A DNA stretch of 64,000 bases from Allosaccharopolyspora coralli. Its GTDB lineage: Bacteria; Actinomycetota; Actinomycetes; Mycobacteriales; Pseudonocardiaceae. The stretch lies in assembly GCF_009664835.1 (NCBI RefSeq), contig NZ_CP045929.1:2108001-2172000 (forward strand). The letters run 5' to 3'. Below are positions 51,388 through 60,112 of the stretch, one piece after another. Below the pieces are notes generated by a model. That model saw only the letters and a list, made by a program, of their open reading frames with translations, had not been told where the DNA came from and ran no database searches. A program made the translations under genes and the position numbers. Position 1 is the first letter of the stretch, and every line of letters starts with the position of its first letter.

Positions 51388-52329
51388 GTGCCGCTGCGGG
51401 TTTTCGTCGCCGGTGCGACCGGCGTGGTCGGAAGGCACCTTCTGCCGGAGTTGCGCAGAGCCGGTCACCACGTGACTGCGCTCGCCCGGCGGGAGGACAC
51501 CGCCGCAGGCCTGCGCGGTGTCGACGGGGTCGTGGTGGCGGACATGATGGATCCGGGCGCCCTGCGCCGTGTCGTCACCGAAGCGGCCCCCGACGTGGTC
51601 GTGCACCAGGCTTCCGCATTCAGTGACACGGACGCCAACGCCGGTATGCAGCGCACCGCCCGGCTCCGGGAGACCGGCAGCCGCCACCTCGTCGAGGCGG
51701 CGATCGAAGCAGGTGCCCGGCGCGTCGTCGTGCAGAGCATGGCCGACGCCTACGTCCCGAACGGTCACGACGTCCTCGACGAGGAAGCGCCACTGTGGAC
51801 GGAGGCACCGGGCTACTGGGGTGAACTCGTGCGATCCGTCGCCGCGATGGAGGAAACGGTCCTCACGCACGCGGAGATCGACGGGGTCGCCCTGCGGTAC
51901 GGCGCGCTCTACGGTCCGGGTACCGAGTACGCCTCGGACGGCTCGATGCATCGGCGCGTGTGCGGCAGCGCGCTGCCGCTCGTCGAGGACGGCATCGGCT
52001 TGATGTCGTTCACCCACGTCGACGACGCGGCAGGCGCGGTGCTCGAGGTCCTGGACGGTGTCGAACCGGGCGCCTACAACGTCGTCGACAACGAACCGGC
52101 CGAATCGTCGGAATGGTTGCCGACCTACGCACGGATGGGTGGTGGTCCGGCGCCGCTGACGTTGACACCGGAGCAGGCGCGGGCGCAGCTCGACTGGCTC
52201 ACCGTGCACCAGCTGACTGAGCAGCGCGGAGCGACCAACTTCCGGTTCCGGGAGACCGCAGGCTGGCGCCCGGTCTGGCCGAGCTGGCGCGAGGGATTCG
52301 CCGCGTTGTTCGACCTCTGGCCGGGCTGA
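51388..52329 (+). CDS. NAD(P)-dependent epimerase/dehydratase (extended SDR)
   Basis: This 313-residue protein has the Rossmann motif VFVAGATGVVGRHLLPELRRAGHHVTALARR and later FTHVDDAAGAVLEVL. The catalytic Tyr-x3-Lys of active SDRs is not evident: the corresponding region reads GYWGELVRS, with Lys missing. It may therefore bind nucleotide without classical SDR chemistry. The start is taken at GTG 51388 (GCGAGG upstream); an in-frame GTG at 51352 follows a TAGGCT box (51343-51348) closely. Confidence 0.75.
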   Translation: MPLRVFVAGATGVVGRHLLPELRRAGHHVTALARREDTAAGLRGVDGVVVADMMDPGALRRVVTEAAPDVVVHQASAFSDTDANAGMQRTARLRETGSRHLVEAAIEAGARRVVVQSMADAYVPNGHDVLDEEAPLWTEAPGYWGELVRSVAAMEETVLTHAEIDGVALRYGALYGPGTEYASDGSMHRRVCGSALPLVEDGIGLMSFTHVDDAAGAVLEVLDGVEPGAYNVVDNEPAESSEWLPTYARMGGGPAPLTLTPEQARAQLDWLTVHQLTEQRGATNFRFRETAGWRPVWPSWREGFAALFDLWPG

Positions 52330-52396
52330 GTCTGAGAACTCCCGTCAGAAGGTCTCGTTCGGTGGGCCGGGTAGCCGTCGGGAACGCGGGCGTGGC
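52330..52396 (+). repeat. Partial family-A repeat
   Basis: TCAGAAGGTCTCGTTCGGTG and GCCGGGTAGCCGTCGGGAAC here resemble the left part of the elements at 16364 and 38093. It borders the broken end of the vapC remnant, suggesting that insertion or deletion occurred here. Confidence 0.4.
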
Positions 52397-52515
52397 CGTG
52401 CATCTCGATTTCACAGGTGGCGGCGTGGCGTTGAGCCAGCAGTCGCTCCTCATGCTCGGCCCGCCTGGGGGCCGTGATGACGCTGCTCCCAGGCCGACTT
52501 GTCCACGAGGTACAC
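52397..52515 (-). pseudogene. vapC toxin remnant (PIN domain N-terminus, frameshifted)
   Basis: A GTG at 52515 starts VYLVDKSAWEQRHH, the PIN-domain opening with its first catalytic Asp. The frame then reaches a stop after 21 codons. In the next frame the pattern continues as EHEERLLAQRHAATCEIEMH, the second part of a PIN domain. Homology ends near 52397 where a repeat begins, so about two thirds of the toxin is missing. It lies 4 bp after the antitoxin remnant, the usual vapBC order. Confidence 0.65.
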
Positions 52516-52519
52516 GGGG

Positions 52520-52681
52520 TCAGCGCCACGCCCCGTCGAGGTTGGCATCGGAGAGGTCGAAGTCGACGGCGCGGAAGGCAGCAAGGGACTCACGGGTCTG
52601 TCGTTCTTCGACAATGTGACGTAGCGCGGCGTCGATCGTTTCGCTCGGGCTCTCGGTGCCCAGCTCAGCGGCGGCCAGGTC
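52520..52681 (-). pseudogene. vapB antitoxin remnant lacking its start
   Basis: The last 53 codons read DLAAAELGTESPSETIDAAL then RHIVEERQTRESLAAFRA and DFDLSDANLDGAWR before a stop. This is a typical C-terminal two thirds of a VapB antitoxin. A TAG two codons upstream removes the N-terminal ribbon (expected MTRTLIDID-like). A possible frameshifted start, MRHRGSIR, lies in another frame just before. Confidence 0.65.
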
Positions 52682-52830
52682 CTGATGCTACCGCGGTGCC
52701 TCATGTGGCTACATCGCTCCGGCGTAGTGGCGGGCAGGTAAGAGGCGACATGCGACCGCCGGGATGCCTCTCCCGGGTTGGCAAGCCACTGCGGACTTGC
52801 CTCACGTGTAGCGGGACGAACCACTGATGC

Positions 52831-53319
52831 TCAGCCGAGGAACGGTACGTGCCGGACGAGTTCCGGTGCACCCGCGACGATGAGGAAGTGCGCGGTTCGG
52901 CCGACGAAGCTCACCGCGAGCCAGCTCAGGAAACGTAATCCCGCCGCGCCCGCGACGAAGCACATCAGCGTGAACGGCGGCAGGCCCGTGACCGCACCGC
53001 AGAACAGCACGGCCAGCCCCCACCAGGGGCGCTGCTCGGTCGCGGTGTGGATGCGTTCCATCCAGGTCGCGATCCGACTTCCTGCTGGGGCCCGGACGCG
53101 CTTACCGAGGCGTGAGCCGAGGGTGAAACTGCCCTGACCGGCGAAGAAGAACAGCGACTTCGTCGCGAGCTGGCCGACGGTGGCGGCGAGCGCGAGCGCC
53201 CACCACGACGCTGTCTCCACGGTGGCGACCACGCCGATGAGGTACAGCTCGATGTTGACCACGGGAAACACGCTGCCGAGGGCCGCCGTTCCCAGGGTGG
53301 CGAGCAGCCAGCCGATCAT
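52831..53319 (-). CDS. Small VTT/YqaA-like membrane protein
   Basis: The 162-residue protein has about four hydrophobic helices (residues 2-35, 40-62, 98-125, 128-150) and a central basic loop (GSRLGKRVRAPAGSRIATWMERIH). The arrangement VFPVVNIELYLIGVV...GLPPFTLMCFVAGAAGLRF resembles SNARE-associated/YqaA-type VTT proteins, possible lipid scramblase relatives. No ribosome site is visible before the ATG. Function is unknown. Confidence 0.65.
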   Translation of the reverse strand: MIGWLLATLGTAALGSVFPVVNIELYLIGVVATVETASWWALALAATVGQLATKSLFFFAGQGSFTLGSRLGKRVRAPAGSRIATWMERIHTATEQRPWWGLAVLFCGAVTGLPPFTLMCFVAGAAGLRFLSWLAVSFVGRTAHFLIVAGAPELVRHVPFLG

Positions 53320-53606
53320 CCAGACCCGCCCGGTGTGCGGCGCTGCACGGGGGGGTGGGTTGTGGTCATCGGGTGCTCACTCGAGAAGAGGGGTCGGCGC
53401 TCACCGGCGGCGCTGTCCGAGCACCGAGGCGACCGCCGAGCCTACCGGTGCGGCTCGCGCGTCTTCGGTCACCGTCGCGTCGCGCGCACCCGGAGAAACG
53501 GCACTCCCGTCGCTCGCCGCCGACGCCAGCCAGTTGCCAGCGAGTTCGCGGCTAGCGAGGACGGTGCCGAGGTGCTGTCGAGCGCTATCCGGCGCCCACG
53601 GTCGGC

Positions 53607-55481
53607 TCAGGCGCGCAGGGTGGCGCGCAGCGTGTCCAGGATGTCCGGATCCTCGATCGTCGAGGGCACGACGGTGTCACCGCTGTCGGCGATTTCGCGC
53701 ATCGACTTGCGCAGGATCTTGCCCGAACGCGTCTTCGGCAGCCCCGCGACGACGTCCACCCGGTTCAGCGCGGCGACCGGGCCGATCTGGTCGCGGACCG
53801 CGGCCACGAGTTCGTCCTGCAGTACGTCCGGGTCGGTGTCGACCCCGGACTTGAGGACGACGAATCCGCGCGGAACCTGTCCCTTCAGTTCGTCGTGGAC
53901 ACCGATCACCGCACACTCCGCGACCGCAGGGTGCCCGGCCAGTACCGCCTCCATCGAGCCCGTGGACAACCGGTGCCCGGCGACGTTGATCACGTCGTCG
54001 GTGCGACCCATGACGAACAGGTAGCCATCCTCGTCGAGGTGGCCGCTGTCCCCGGTGCGGTAATAGCCGGGATACCGCGACAGGTACGACTCGCGGAACC
54101 GCTCGTCGTCACCCCACAACGTCGTCAGGTTCCCCGGCGGCAGCGGCAGTTTCAGGCAGATGGCGCCCTCGTGGCCCGCCGCGACCGGGTGTCCTGACTG
54201 GTCGAGGACCTCCACCTGGTACCCGGGGGCGGGCACGGTCGGGGAGCCGGGTTTCACCGGCATCGGCTCCAGGCCTCGCAGGTTCGCGCAGATCGGCCAC
54301 CCTGTCTCGGTCTGCCACCAGTGGTCGATCACCGGGATCCGCAGCGTGTCGACCGCCCACTGGTAGGTCTCCGGGTCCAGTCGCTCGCCCGCCAGGAACA
54401 GCGTCTGCAGGCTCGACACGTCGTGGTCGGCGAGTTTGGTGGCGTCCGGGTCCACACGCTTGATCGCGCGGAACGCCGTCGGCGCCGTGAACAGCGACTT
54501 GACTCCGTGATCGGCCGCCACGCGCCAGAACGCGCCCGCGTCCGGAGTGCCGACCGGTTTGCCCTCGTACATCACGGTCGTGGCTCCGGCCAGCAACGGC
54601 GCGTAGACGATGTAGGAGTGCCCGACCACCCATCCGACGTCGGAGGCGGTCCAGAACACGTCGCCGGGGCCGATGTCGTAGATGTTGCCGATCGACCAGC
54701 GCAAGGCCACCGCGTGTCCGCCGTTGTCGCGGACCACGCCTTTGGGCTTGCCGGTGGTACCGGAGGTGTAGAGCACGTACAGCGGGTGGGTGGCCGCCAC
54801 CGGCACGCACTCCGCCGCTTTCGCGGTCTCCATGGCGGTGGCCCAGTCGACGTCACCGGGCCCGAGTTCGGCGACCGCTTGATCGCGCTGCAGCACGATC
54901 ACCCCTTGCGGCTGGTGGGTCGACAGCCGCAGCGCCTCGTCGACGATCGGCTTGTACTCGACGACCCGGTTCGGTTCGAGCCCGCAGGAGGCGGCGACCA
55001 CCGCGACCGGCTCGGCGTCGTCGATGCGTGCGGCGAGCTCCTTGGGTGCGAACCCGCCGAAGACGACGGAGTGGATCGCGCCGATCCGCGCGCACCCGAG
55101 CATCGCCACCACCGCCTCGGGCACCATCGGCATGTAGATCACGACGCGGTCGCCGGTCGAGACGCCCTGGTCCCGCAGCACTCCGGCGAACCGTGCGACT
55201 CGATCCTGCAGCTGCCGGTACGTCCAGCGTTGCACCGACCCGGTCATCGCCGAGTCCCAGATCAGGGCCTCCTGCTCGCCGCGTCCGTCCCGGACGTGTC
55301 GGTCGACGGCGTTGAAGCACGTGTTCAGCATTCCGTCCGGGAACCAGCGGTAGAACGGTGCGTCCGAGTCGTCCAGGGCGCGGGTGGGCGTTCGATCCCA
55401 GTCGAGCGCTTCCGCCGCGGCGAGCCAGAAGCCTTCGCGGTCGTCGATGCTGCGCCGATACTGCTCGGCGTACGTGCTCAT
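53607..55481 (-). CDS. prpE: Propionyl-CoA synthetase-type acyl-CoA ligase
   Basis: The 624-residue ligase has an acetyl-CoA-synthetase N-terminus (YRRSIDDREGFWLAAAEALDW) and the core LYVLYTSGTTGKPKGVVRDNGGH. FWTASDVGWVVGHSYIVYAPLL, DHWWQTETGWPI and YYRTGDSGHLDEDGYLFVMGRTDDVINVAGHRLSTG follow. Catalytic Lys lies in LPKTRSGKILRKSM. The RDNGGH and GEG-free pattern fits PrpE-like propionate or short-chain activation more than Acs. AAAGGGCG precedes the ATG at 55481; the frame stays open upstream without homology. Products feed the methylcitrate or methylmalonyl pathway. Confidence 0.83.
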   Translation of the reverse strand: MSTYAEQYRRSIDDREGFWLAAAEALDWDRTPTRALDDSDAPFYRWFPDGMLNTCFNAVDRHVRDGRGEQEALIWDSAMTGSVQRWTYRQLQDRVARFAGVLRDQGVSTGDRVVIYMPMVPEAVVAMLGCARIGAIHSVVFGGFAPKELAARIDDAEPVAVVAASCGLEPNRVVEYKPIVDEALRLSTHQPQGVIVLQRDQAVAELGPGDVDWATAMETAKAAECVPVAATHPLYVLYTSGTTGKPKGVVRDNGGHAVALRWSIGNIYDIGPGDVFWTASDVGWVVGHSYIVYAPLLAGATTVMYEGKPVGTPDAGAFWRVAADHGVKSLFTAPTAFRAIKRVDPDATKLADHDVSSLQTLFLAGERLDPETYQWAVDTLRIPVIDHWWQTETGWPICANLRGLEPMPVKPGSPTVPAPGYQVEVLDQSGHPVAAGHEGAICLKLPLPPGNLTTLWGDDERFRESYLSRYPGYYRTGDSGHLDEDGYLFVMGRTDDVINVAGHRLSTGSMEAVLAGHPAVAECAVIGVHDELKGQVPRGFVVLKSGVDTDPDVLQDELVAAVRDQIGPVAALNRVDVVAGLPKTRSGKILRKSMREIADSGDTVVPSTIEDPDILDTLRATLRA

Positions 55482-55907
55482 CGGCGTTCGCCCTTTCCGT
55501 AGCGGTGTCGAACCTCGGCCCACCCTGGCCCATTCCGATCTTCGGCGCCAGAGTTGTGCGGGCTGAGAACGAAGACTTTTCTCGGTCCTGCCGAGAATGC
55601 GTCGATGCGGACTCGAACGGATCTCGGCGGTTCGATTTTGGTGCGACGCGACGGGTGGCACTCGGGTCCGTTGCCGCGGGGTCTGTGAGGGCGTTGACGT
55701 GGCATTCTGCGACGAGCGGTCGAGATCGTTCGGTCCGGCGGATCGGTCCCGGGCTGGTTTTCGAGTAATCCGGCGCGCGATCTTCGCCTTCCGGCGACGC
55801 ACTGTCTCGGAAACAAGACAATGTCGATGAGCTGTTCCACAATCATCGCAGTGGGTTAACGCTGTGGGTGGACGTGCCGACAAGCGGGAACGGGAGGTGC
55901 ATCCACG
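55482..55907. other. 426-bp divergent intergenic region
   Basis: The region between prpE and the small protein gene contains no credible gene. It includes TTGACG near 55695 and a dyad around GACAATGTC near 55825, in a stretch with unusually high A+T (55795-55860). This is probably the promoter area for both genes. Confidence 0.4.
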
Positions 55908-56153
55908 ATGACGATCGGAACGAGCGCGAGTACGAGCGGTCCGGCGGCGGAGGAGCGTGCCGACGGGGAGTGCGACGAACGCGAGCCGTTGCCGACCGCG
56001 CCGAGCAGCGTGGTCTGGAGCGGCGGACACGCCTACGTACTCGAAGGAGTAGGCGGCCGCTCGATGTGGGCGGGTGTCGACGACCGGGGCCGCCCGCGTT
56101 TCCTCACCGACGCCGACTTGCGTCGCCGAGGCTGGAGCCACACCCGCGCCTGA
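55908..56153 (+). CDS. Small conserved-looking protein, function unknown
   Basis: The 81-residue product has an acidic N-terminal half and a C-terminal part with SVVWSGGHAYVLEGVGGRSMWAGVDDRGRPRFLTDADLRRRGW. This looks like a small beta-rich module. A GGGAGGTGC ribosome site lies upstream of the ATG. I do not recognise the family. Confidence 0.55.
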   Translation: MTIGTSASTSGPAAEERADGECDEREPLPTAPSSVVWSGGHAYVLEGVGGRSMWAGVDDRGRPRFLTDADLRRRGWSHTRA

Positions 56154-56309
56154 GGGCTCCCGGTGTGGCCCGCGTGGTCGACGCCACGCGGGCGCCCTGC
56201 AGCCGTTCACCAGCGCGTTGACGACCGTGTGGCAGGCTGAGAGCGGCGGGTGCCGACGCAGTGCCCGCGTGAGCAGCGGGCCGGTGTCGGCGAGCAGGGG
56301 AGGATCGTG

Positions 56310-56990
56310 GTGCAGGACGCGGAAGGCGCCACGACGGGTTCCCGATCCGGGGCGGAACCGCCGAAACCCGACGCACCGGGACTCGACGGGATCAAGCAAG
56401 CCGCCGCAGGGGTGTGGAGCGACCCGTGGTGGACGGTCCCGAACCTGCTGAGCGTCATCCGGCTCGCGGGTGTTCCCCTGTTCTTGTGGTTGCTGCTCGG
56501 GCCTCAGAACGACTTGCTCGCATTGCTGGTCCTCGTCGTCAGCGGGGTCACCGACTGGCTCGACGGCAAGCTCGCCCGCTGGCTGGACCAGTACAGTCGC
56601 GTCGGCGAGCTGCTCGATCCCGCCGCCGACCGGCTCTACATCATCGCCACTCTCGTCGCGTTCGTCCTGCGGGACGTCGTGCCCTGGTGGGTGGCCGCCG
56701 TGCTCATCGGGCGGGACGTGGTCCTCACCCTGTGCCTGCCCGTCCTCCGGTTCCACGGCTACGAGCCGCCGGAGGTGCACTACCTCGGCAAAGCCGCCAC
56801 CTTCTGCCTCATGTACGCGTTTCCACTGCTGCTGCTCGTCGAGGCCGACTTCGTCGGTGACGAAGTGGTACGCCCCATCGCCTACGCGCTGACCTGCTGG
56901 GGCGGCGTGCTCTACGTGTGGGCGGGGTTGCTCTACCTGGTTCAGGTCGCCGCGGCCGTCCGCGTCTCACGTCGAGGAGTCCCCGGCTGA
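56310..56990 (+). CDS. CDP-alcohol phosphatidyltransferase (PgsA2-like)
   Basis: The 226-residue membrane enzyme has the CDP-OH-P signature DWLDGKLARWLDQYSRVGELLDPAADR (D-x2-DG-x2-AR-x8-G-x3-D-x3-D), shown here as its key residues. About five transmembrane helices follow. It joins an alcohol to a CDP-activated diacylglycerol; in M. tuberculosis the gene in this position (pgsA2) is a presumed phosphatidyltransferase. GGGGAGG favours the GTG at 56310, with 56307 as alternative. It opens the gcvH-garA cluster. Confidence 0.85.
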   Translation: MQDAEGATTGSRSGAEPPKPDAPGLDGIKQAAAGVWSDPWWTVPNLLSVIRLAGVPLFLWLLLGPQNDLLALLVLVVSGVTDWLDGKLARWLDQYSRVGELLDPAADRLYIIATLVAFVLRDVVPWWVAAVLIGRDVVLTLCLPVLRFHGYEPPEVHYLGKAATFCLMYAFPLLLLVEADFVGDEVVRPIAYALTCWGGVLYVWAGLLYLVQVAAAVRVSRRGVPG

Positions 56991-57139
56991 GGTGGTCCGC
57001 GATCGGGTGCCTTGCGGCGGTCCGGAGACGGAAATACCCTCGCTGCGTCCGCGCGCGATCAGTTCGTGCGCAGACGCAGGAAGAACCAGGACACACCGGC
57101 CAGAGGCCGAGTGCGTCCCGACGAGGAAGGCGGAGCCGC

Positions 57140-57523
57140 GTGGCCCCGGAAGGCATCAGGTACACCGAGGAGCACGAGTGGGTTCTGCCCACCGGTGACG
57201 GAAAGGCGCGGATCGGCATCACCGACTACGCGCAGCAGCAGCTGGGTGACGTGGTCTACGTTCAGCTCCCCGACGTCGGTGACAGTCTCGACTCGAAGGC
57301 GACGATGGGTGAGGTCGAGTCGACCAAGAGCGTCTCGGACCTCTACGCTCCGATCGCCGGCGAGATCACCGCCGTCAACGAGCAGCTCGACGATCAGCCC
57401 GAGCTGGTGAACTCGGACCCCTACGGCGACGGCTGGATGGTGGTCCTCACTCTCGCGGACGCCTCCGCGTTGGACGAGCTCCTCGACGAGGACGGTTACC
57501 AGAACCTGATCGACCAGGGTTGA
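57140..57523 (+). CDS. gcvH: Glycine cleavage system H protein
   Basis: The 127-residue protein shuttles the aminomethyl group on a lipoyl arm attached to Lys63 (GEVESTKSVSDLYAP). YTEEHEWV is the family start. The GTG at 57140 has GGAG upstream. Its partner P protein is encoded at 60379-63270, separated by garA, a nuclease and a MerR gene, as in other actinobacteria. The T protein gene is not in the window. Confidence 0.95.
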   Translation: MAPEGIRYTEEHEWVLPTGDGKARIGITDYAQQQLGDVVYVQLPDVGDSLDSKATMGEVESTKSVSDLYAPIAGEITAVNEQLDDQPELVNSDPYGDGWMVVLTLADASALDELLDEDGYQNLIDQG

Positions 57524-57651
57524 TCGTCGATCTCGGCGGCGGGTGAAAACGATGTTGGGAACCGCGCGTCGAAGCCGGTGACCGGCACGGTACGTTGGGT
57601 GTATTCGCCCACGATTCATCAGCCATTCCCATCCGCAGGAGGAGAGCTCAG

Positions 57652-58116
57652 GTGAGCACGAACGACGGGCCCGGCGGCACCCCGCCGGAGAAGTCTCCGG
57701 AGACCACCTCGGTCTTCAGGCCCTTCCTCTCGGAGCCCGAGACCGAGAGCGCTCCGCCAGCGGAGGGGGCTGGCGCTTCCGGTGTCGACTCGCTCCCAGC
57801 CGGCTCGGCCCTGCTGGTGGTCAAGCGCGGTCCGAACGCGGGTTCGCGGTTCCTGCTGGACCGCGAGGTGACCAGCTCGGGTCGTCACCCGGACAGTGAC
57901 ATCTTCCTCGACGACGTCACCGTTTCGCGCAGGCACGCGGAATTCCGTCGTGAGGGCAACGACTTCGTCGTGGTGGACGTCGGCAGCCTCAACGGCACGT
58001 ACGTCAACCGCGAGCCGGTGGACACCTCGGTGCTCGCCAACGGTGACGAGGTGCAGATCGGCAAGTTCCGGCTGGTGTTCCTCACCGGACCCCTGGAAGG
58101 TGGCCAGGGCCGCTGA
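57652..58116 (+). CDS. garA: FHA-domain protein GarA (OdhI-type)
   Basis: The 154-residue protein has an N-terminal phosphorylation site ETTSVFRPF (two adjacent Thr, targets of PknB and PknG in mycobacteria). An FHA domain follows (about 63-145: GSRFLLDREVTSSGRHPDSDIFLDDVTVSRRHAEF, then SLNGTYVN). Unphosphorylated GarA inhibits 2-oxoglutarate dehydrogenase and adjusts glutamate metabolism. AGGAGGAG precedes the GTG at 57652. Confidence 0.95.
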   Translation: MSTNDGPGGTPPEKSPETTSVFRPFLSEPETESAPPAEGAGASGVDSLPAGSALLVVKRGPNAGSRFLLDREVTSSGRHPDSDIFLDDVTVSRRHAEFRREGNDFVVVDVGSLNGTYVNREPVDTSVLANGDEVQIGKFRLVFLTGPLEGGQGR

Positions 58117-58439
58117 GGCAGACGATCCGGCAACGGGGCGGCATCGTACGGTGCCGCCCCGTTGTCCATTCGTCGGTGGCCGGTTTGCCCTGTGTGGCCG
58201 CCGAAATCCCCGGCTGCGGTGCCGTCGGTGAACCCGCGTTGACGCGGGATGGGCCGGTGTATCGTGCTGGGTACTGCTCGAACGTGGAGTGGCGCGCGTT
58301 TCGGTCTGTGACGGGCGGGAACGGTGCGAGAGAACGGGTCCGATGGTGGGCGTGTCCGCGGCGTCGCGGGTAGCGTCGACGTCGTCGGTGCGCGACCCTC
58401 GACGAGGAAGTCACGCTTCGGCGCGCTGGAGGAGGCGAT
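58117..58439 (+). other. 323-bp gap where ftsR is expected
   Basis: In Mycobacterium and many actinobacteria a MerR gene (Rv1828/ftsR) lies between garA and the nuclease gene. Here the gap holds only a terminator (58131-58164) and a possible TAGCGT -10 (58372-58377). No MerR remnant is recognisable in any frame. Confidence 0.5.
58131..58164 (+). terminator. 13-bp hairpin after garA
   Basis: CAACGGGGCGGCA (58131-58143) pairs exactly with TGCCGCCCCGTTG (58152-58164) around eight bases, followed by TCCATT. Confidence 0.8.
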
Positions 58440-58922
58440 GTGACGATGAGCAGCGAGATGCGCGTCGTCGGCGTGCGAGTGGAACTACCAGCCAACCAGC
58501 CGATCCTGCTGCTGCGCGAGAACGAGGGTGAGCGGTACCTGCCGATCTGGATCGGATCGGTGGAGGCGACCGCCATCGCCCTCGAACAGCAGGGTGTGCG
58601 GCCTGCGCGGCCGTTGACCCACGACCTGCTCAAGGACGTCGTCGGCGCTCTCGGACGCGACCTGGAACAGGTGCGCATCACCGACCTGCAGGAAGGCACT
58701 TTCTTCGCCGAACTCGTCTTCGACGGCGACGTACGGGTCTCCGCCCGTCCGAGCGACTCGGTGGCGCTGGCGCTGCGGGTCGGGGTGCCGATTCACGCCG
58801 ACGAGTCGGTGCTCGACGAGGCGGGCCTGATCATCCCGGACGAGCAGGAGGACGAGGTCGAGAAGTTCCGCGAGTTCCTCGACTCGGTCTCCCCGGAGGA
58901 TTTCCGCGGCGCGGACACCTGA
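58440..58922 (+). CDS. Bifunctional nuclease domain protein (DUF151)
   Basis: This 160-residue protein has the DUF151 core ILLLRENEGERYLPIWIGSVEATAIALEQQGV, RPLTHDLLKDVVGALG, and RPSDSVALALRVGVPIHADESVLDEAG, given in parts. It is the equivalent of mycobacterial Rv1829. Some relatives show nuclease activity in vitro; the cellular role is uncertain. GGAGGAGG supports the GTG at 58440; an ATG at 58446 is also possible. Confidence 0.88.
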   Translation: MTMSSEMRVVGVRVELPANQPILLLRENEGERYLPIWIGSVEATAIALEQQGVRPARPLTHDLLKDVVGALGRDLEQVRITDLQEGTFFAELVFDGDVRVSARPSDSVALALRVGVPIHADESVLDEAGLIIPDEQEDEVEKFREFLDSVSPEDFRGADT

Positions 58923-59516
58923 CCTGTGCACACACGCACACACGCGCGGTCCCCGGTGCCTTCGAGGCGCCGGGGACCGCTGCATTCGGGCGGGGGCACT
59001 CGGACGGCTCTTGAGAGGGCTTCTGGGGACTTGGGTGGGTGGACCGATACCGCCGCCAGCCACGAGGTGAGAACCCGCAGGTGGCCGGCCTGCGTAGACG
59101 GGCGGGACTCGTCGGCGGCACCGTGGCTGACCATAGCCTCGAGCCGCCCACCGCCAAGTAAGGGCGTCTGGAAACTGGCATTTGTGCCCGTAGGGCACGC
59201 CTCACAAGTGACCAGCCGCGGCAAAGTGGGACGCTCCCGCGTCTTCGATGTCGGCGATCCCGCAGCCGGCCGCGAGCTGAGGTTCCGCCACGGAACCACC
59301 TACGCAGATCACTCCGCGCACCCTCTTGCCGCGCTTCGAGCGGTGCAGGGCCCGCACGTGCCCGCGCGTCGCGTTGACCGGTGGTGACGGCAGGCCTACC
59401 GTCGAGCTATCGCGAATCTCGCTGGTGTGATTCTTCGTCGGCGGATCTCGTGGACCCGGGGACGCCCGTCCCGGGCCCAGCGTCGCCGGCGTGGTGCCGG
59501 TCGAGGGGAGGCAGGC
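58923..59516. other. 594-bp gap with rearranged D-family repeat (D3)
   Basis: At 59017-59057 the sequence follows the left end of D1 (GGGGACTTGG, CCGATACCGCCGCC). At 59160-59228 another end occurs in the opposite orientation (GGAAACTGGCATTTGTGCCCG, given as key residues). Between them lies GTGAGAACCCGCAGGTGG, like the family-A hairpin. The gap separates the nuclease and MerR genes, which in relatives are close together. No gene is seen. Confidence 0.5.
59017..59228. repeat. Mosaic copy D3 of the dispersed element
   Basis: Two terminal segments of the D element are present in opposite orientations about 100 bp apart, with unrelated or family-A-like sequence between. It is probably the product of recombination between copies or of decay. 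Confidence 0.5.
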
Positions 59517-60083
59517 GTGGTCGAGCGAGCGCCCGGCGAGCAGGCCGGCGTGGAACAGGGAACGTTGTTCCCCGACGCGTCGCTGCCGGACGAACTGGTC
59601 GGGTATCGGGGTCCCGCAGCCTGTCAGATCGCGGGAATCACCTATCGGCAGCTGGACTACTGGGCGCGGACGAAGCTGGTGAAGCCGACGATCCGGGTCG
59701 CCTCCGGCTCGGGGTCGCAGCGGCTGTACTCGTTCAAGGACATCCTGGTCCTCAAGGTCGTCAAGCGGCTGCTGGACACGGGTGTCTCATTGCACAACAT
59801 CCGGGTGGCGGTCGACCACCTGCGCAACCGCGGGGTCGAGGACCTCGCGCGCATCACCCTGTTCAGCGACGGCACGACTGTCTACGAATGCACCTCCGCC
59901 GAGGAGGTCGTGGACCTTCTCCAGGGTGGTCAGGGCGTCTTCGGGATCGCCGTGAGTGGGGCGATGCGGGAGATCAGCGGCACGATCCACGAGTTCCCCG
60001 CCGAGCGTGCGGAAGGCGCCGAAGAGGTACCGGCGGTCGACGACGAGCTGTCCCGTCGCCGTCGGGATCGCCAAACCGGCTGA
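59517..60083 (+). CDS. MerR family regulator, Rv1830/ResR-like
   Basis: The 188-residue protein has a MerR helix-turn-helix (AACQIAGITYRQLDYWARTKLVKPTIRVASGSGSQRLYSFKDILVLKVVKRLLDTGVSLHNIR, about 38-98) and a C-terminal domain. That domain contains ITLFSDGTTVYECTSAEEVVDLLQGGQGVFGIAVSGAMREI. This closely follows mycobacterial Rv1830 (ResR), linked to growth and antibiotic resilience. GGGGAGG (59504-59510) supports the GTG at 59517. It precedes the riboswitch-controlled gcvP. Confidence 0.9.
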   Translation: MVERAPGEQAGVEQGTLFPDASLPDELVGYRGPAACQIAGITYRQLDYWARTKLVKPTIRVASGSGSQRLYSFKDILVLKVVKRLLDTGVSLHNIRVAVDHLRNRGVEDLARITLFSDGTTVYECTSAEEVVDLLQGGQGVFGIAVSGAMREISGTIHEFPAERAEGAEEVPAVDDELSRRRRDRQTG

Positions 60084-60092
60084 TCCATCGGG

Positions 60093-60098
60093 TATCAT
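60093..60098 (+). promoter_or_regulatory. -10 box (TATCAT) of the gcvP transcript
   Basis: TATCAT ends 15 bp before the first conserved stem of the glycine riboswitch. No clear -35 is visible. Confidence 0.4.
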
Positions 60099-60112
60099 TC
60101 GCGGCATCGCAG

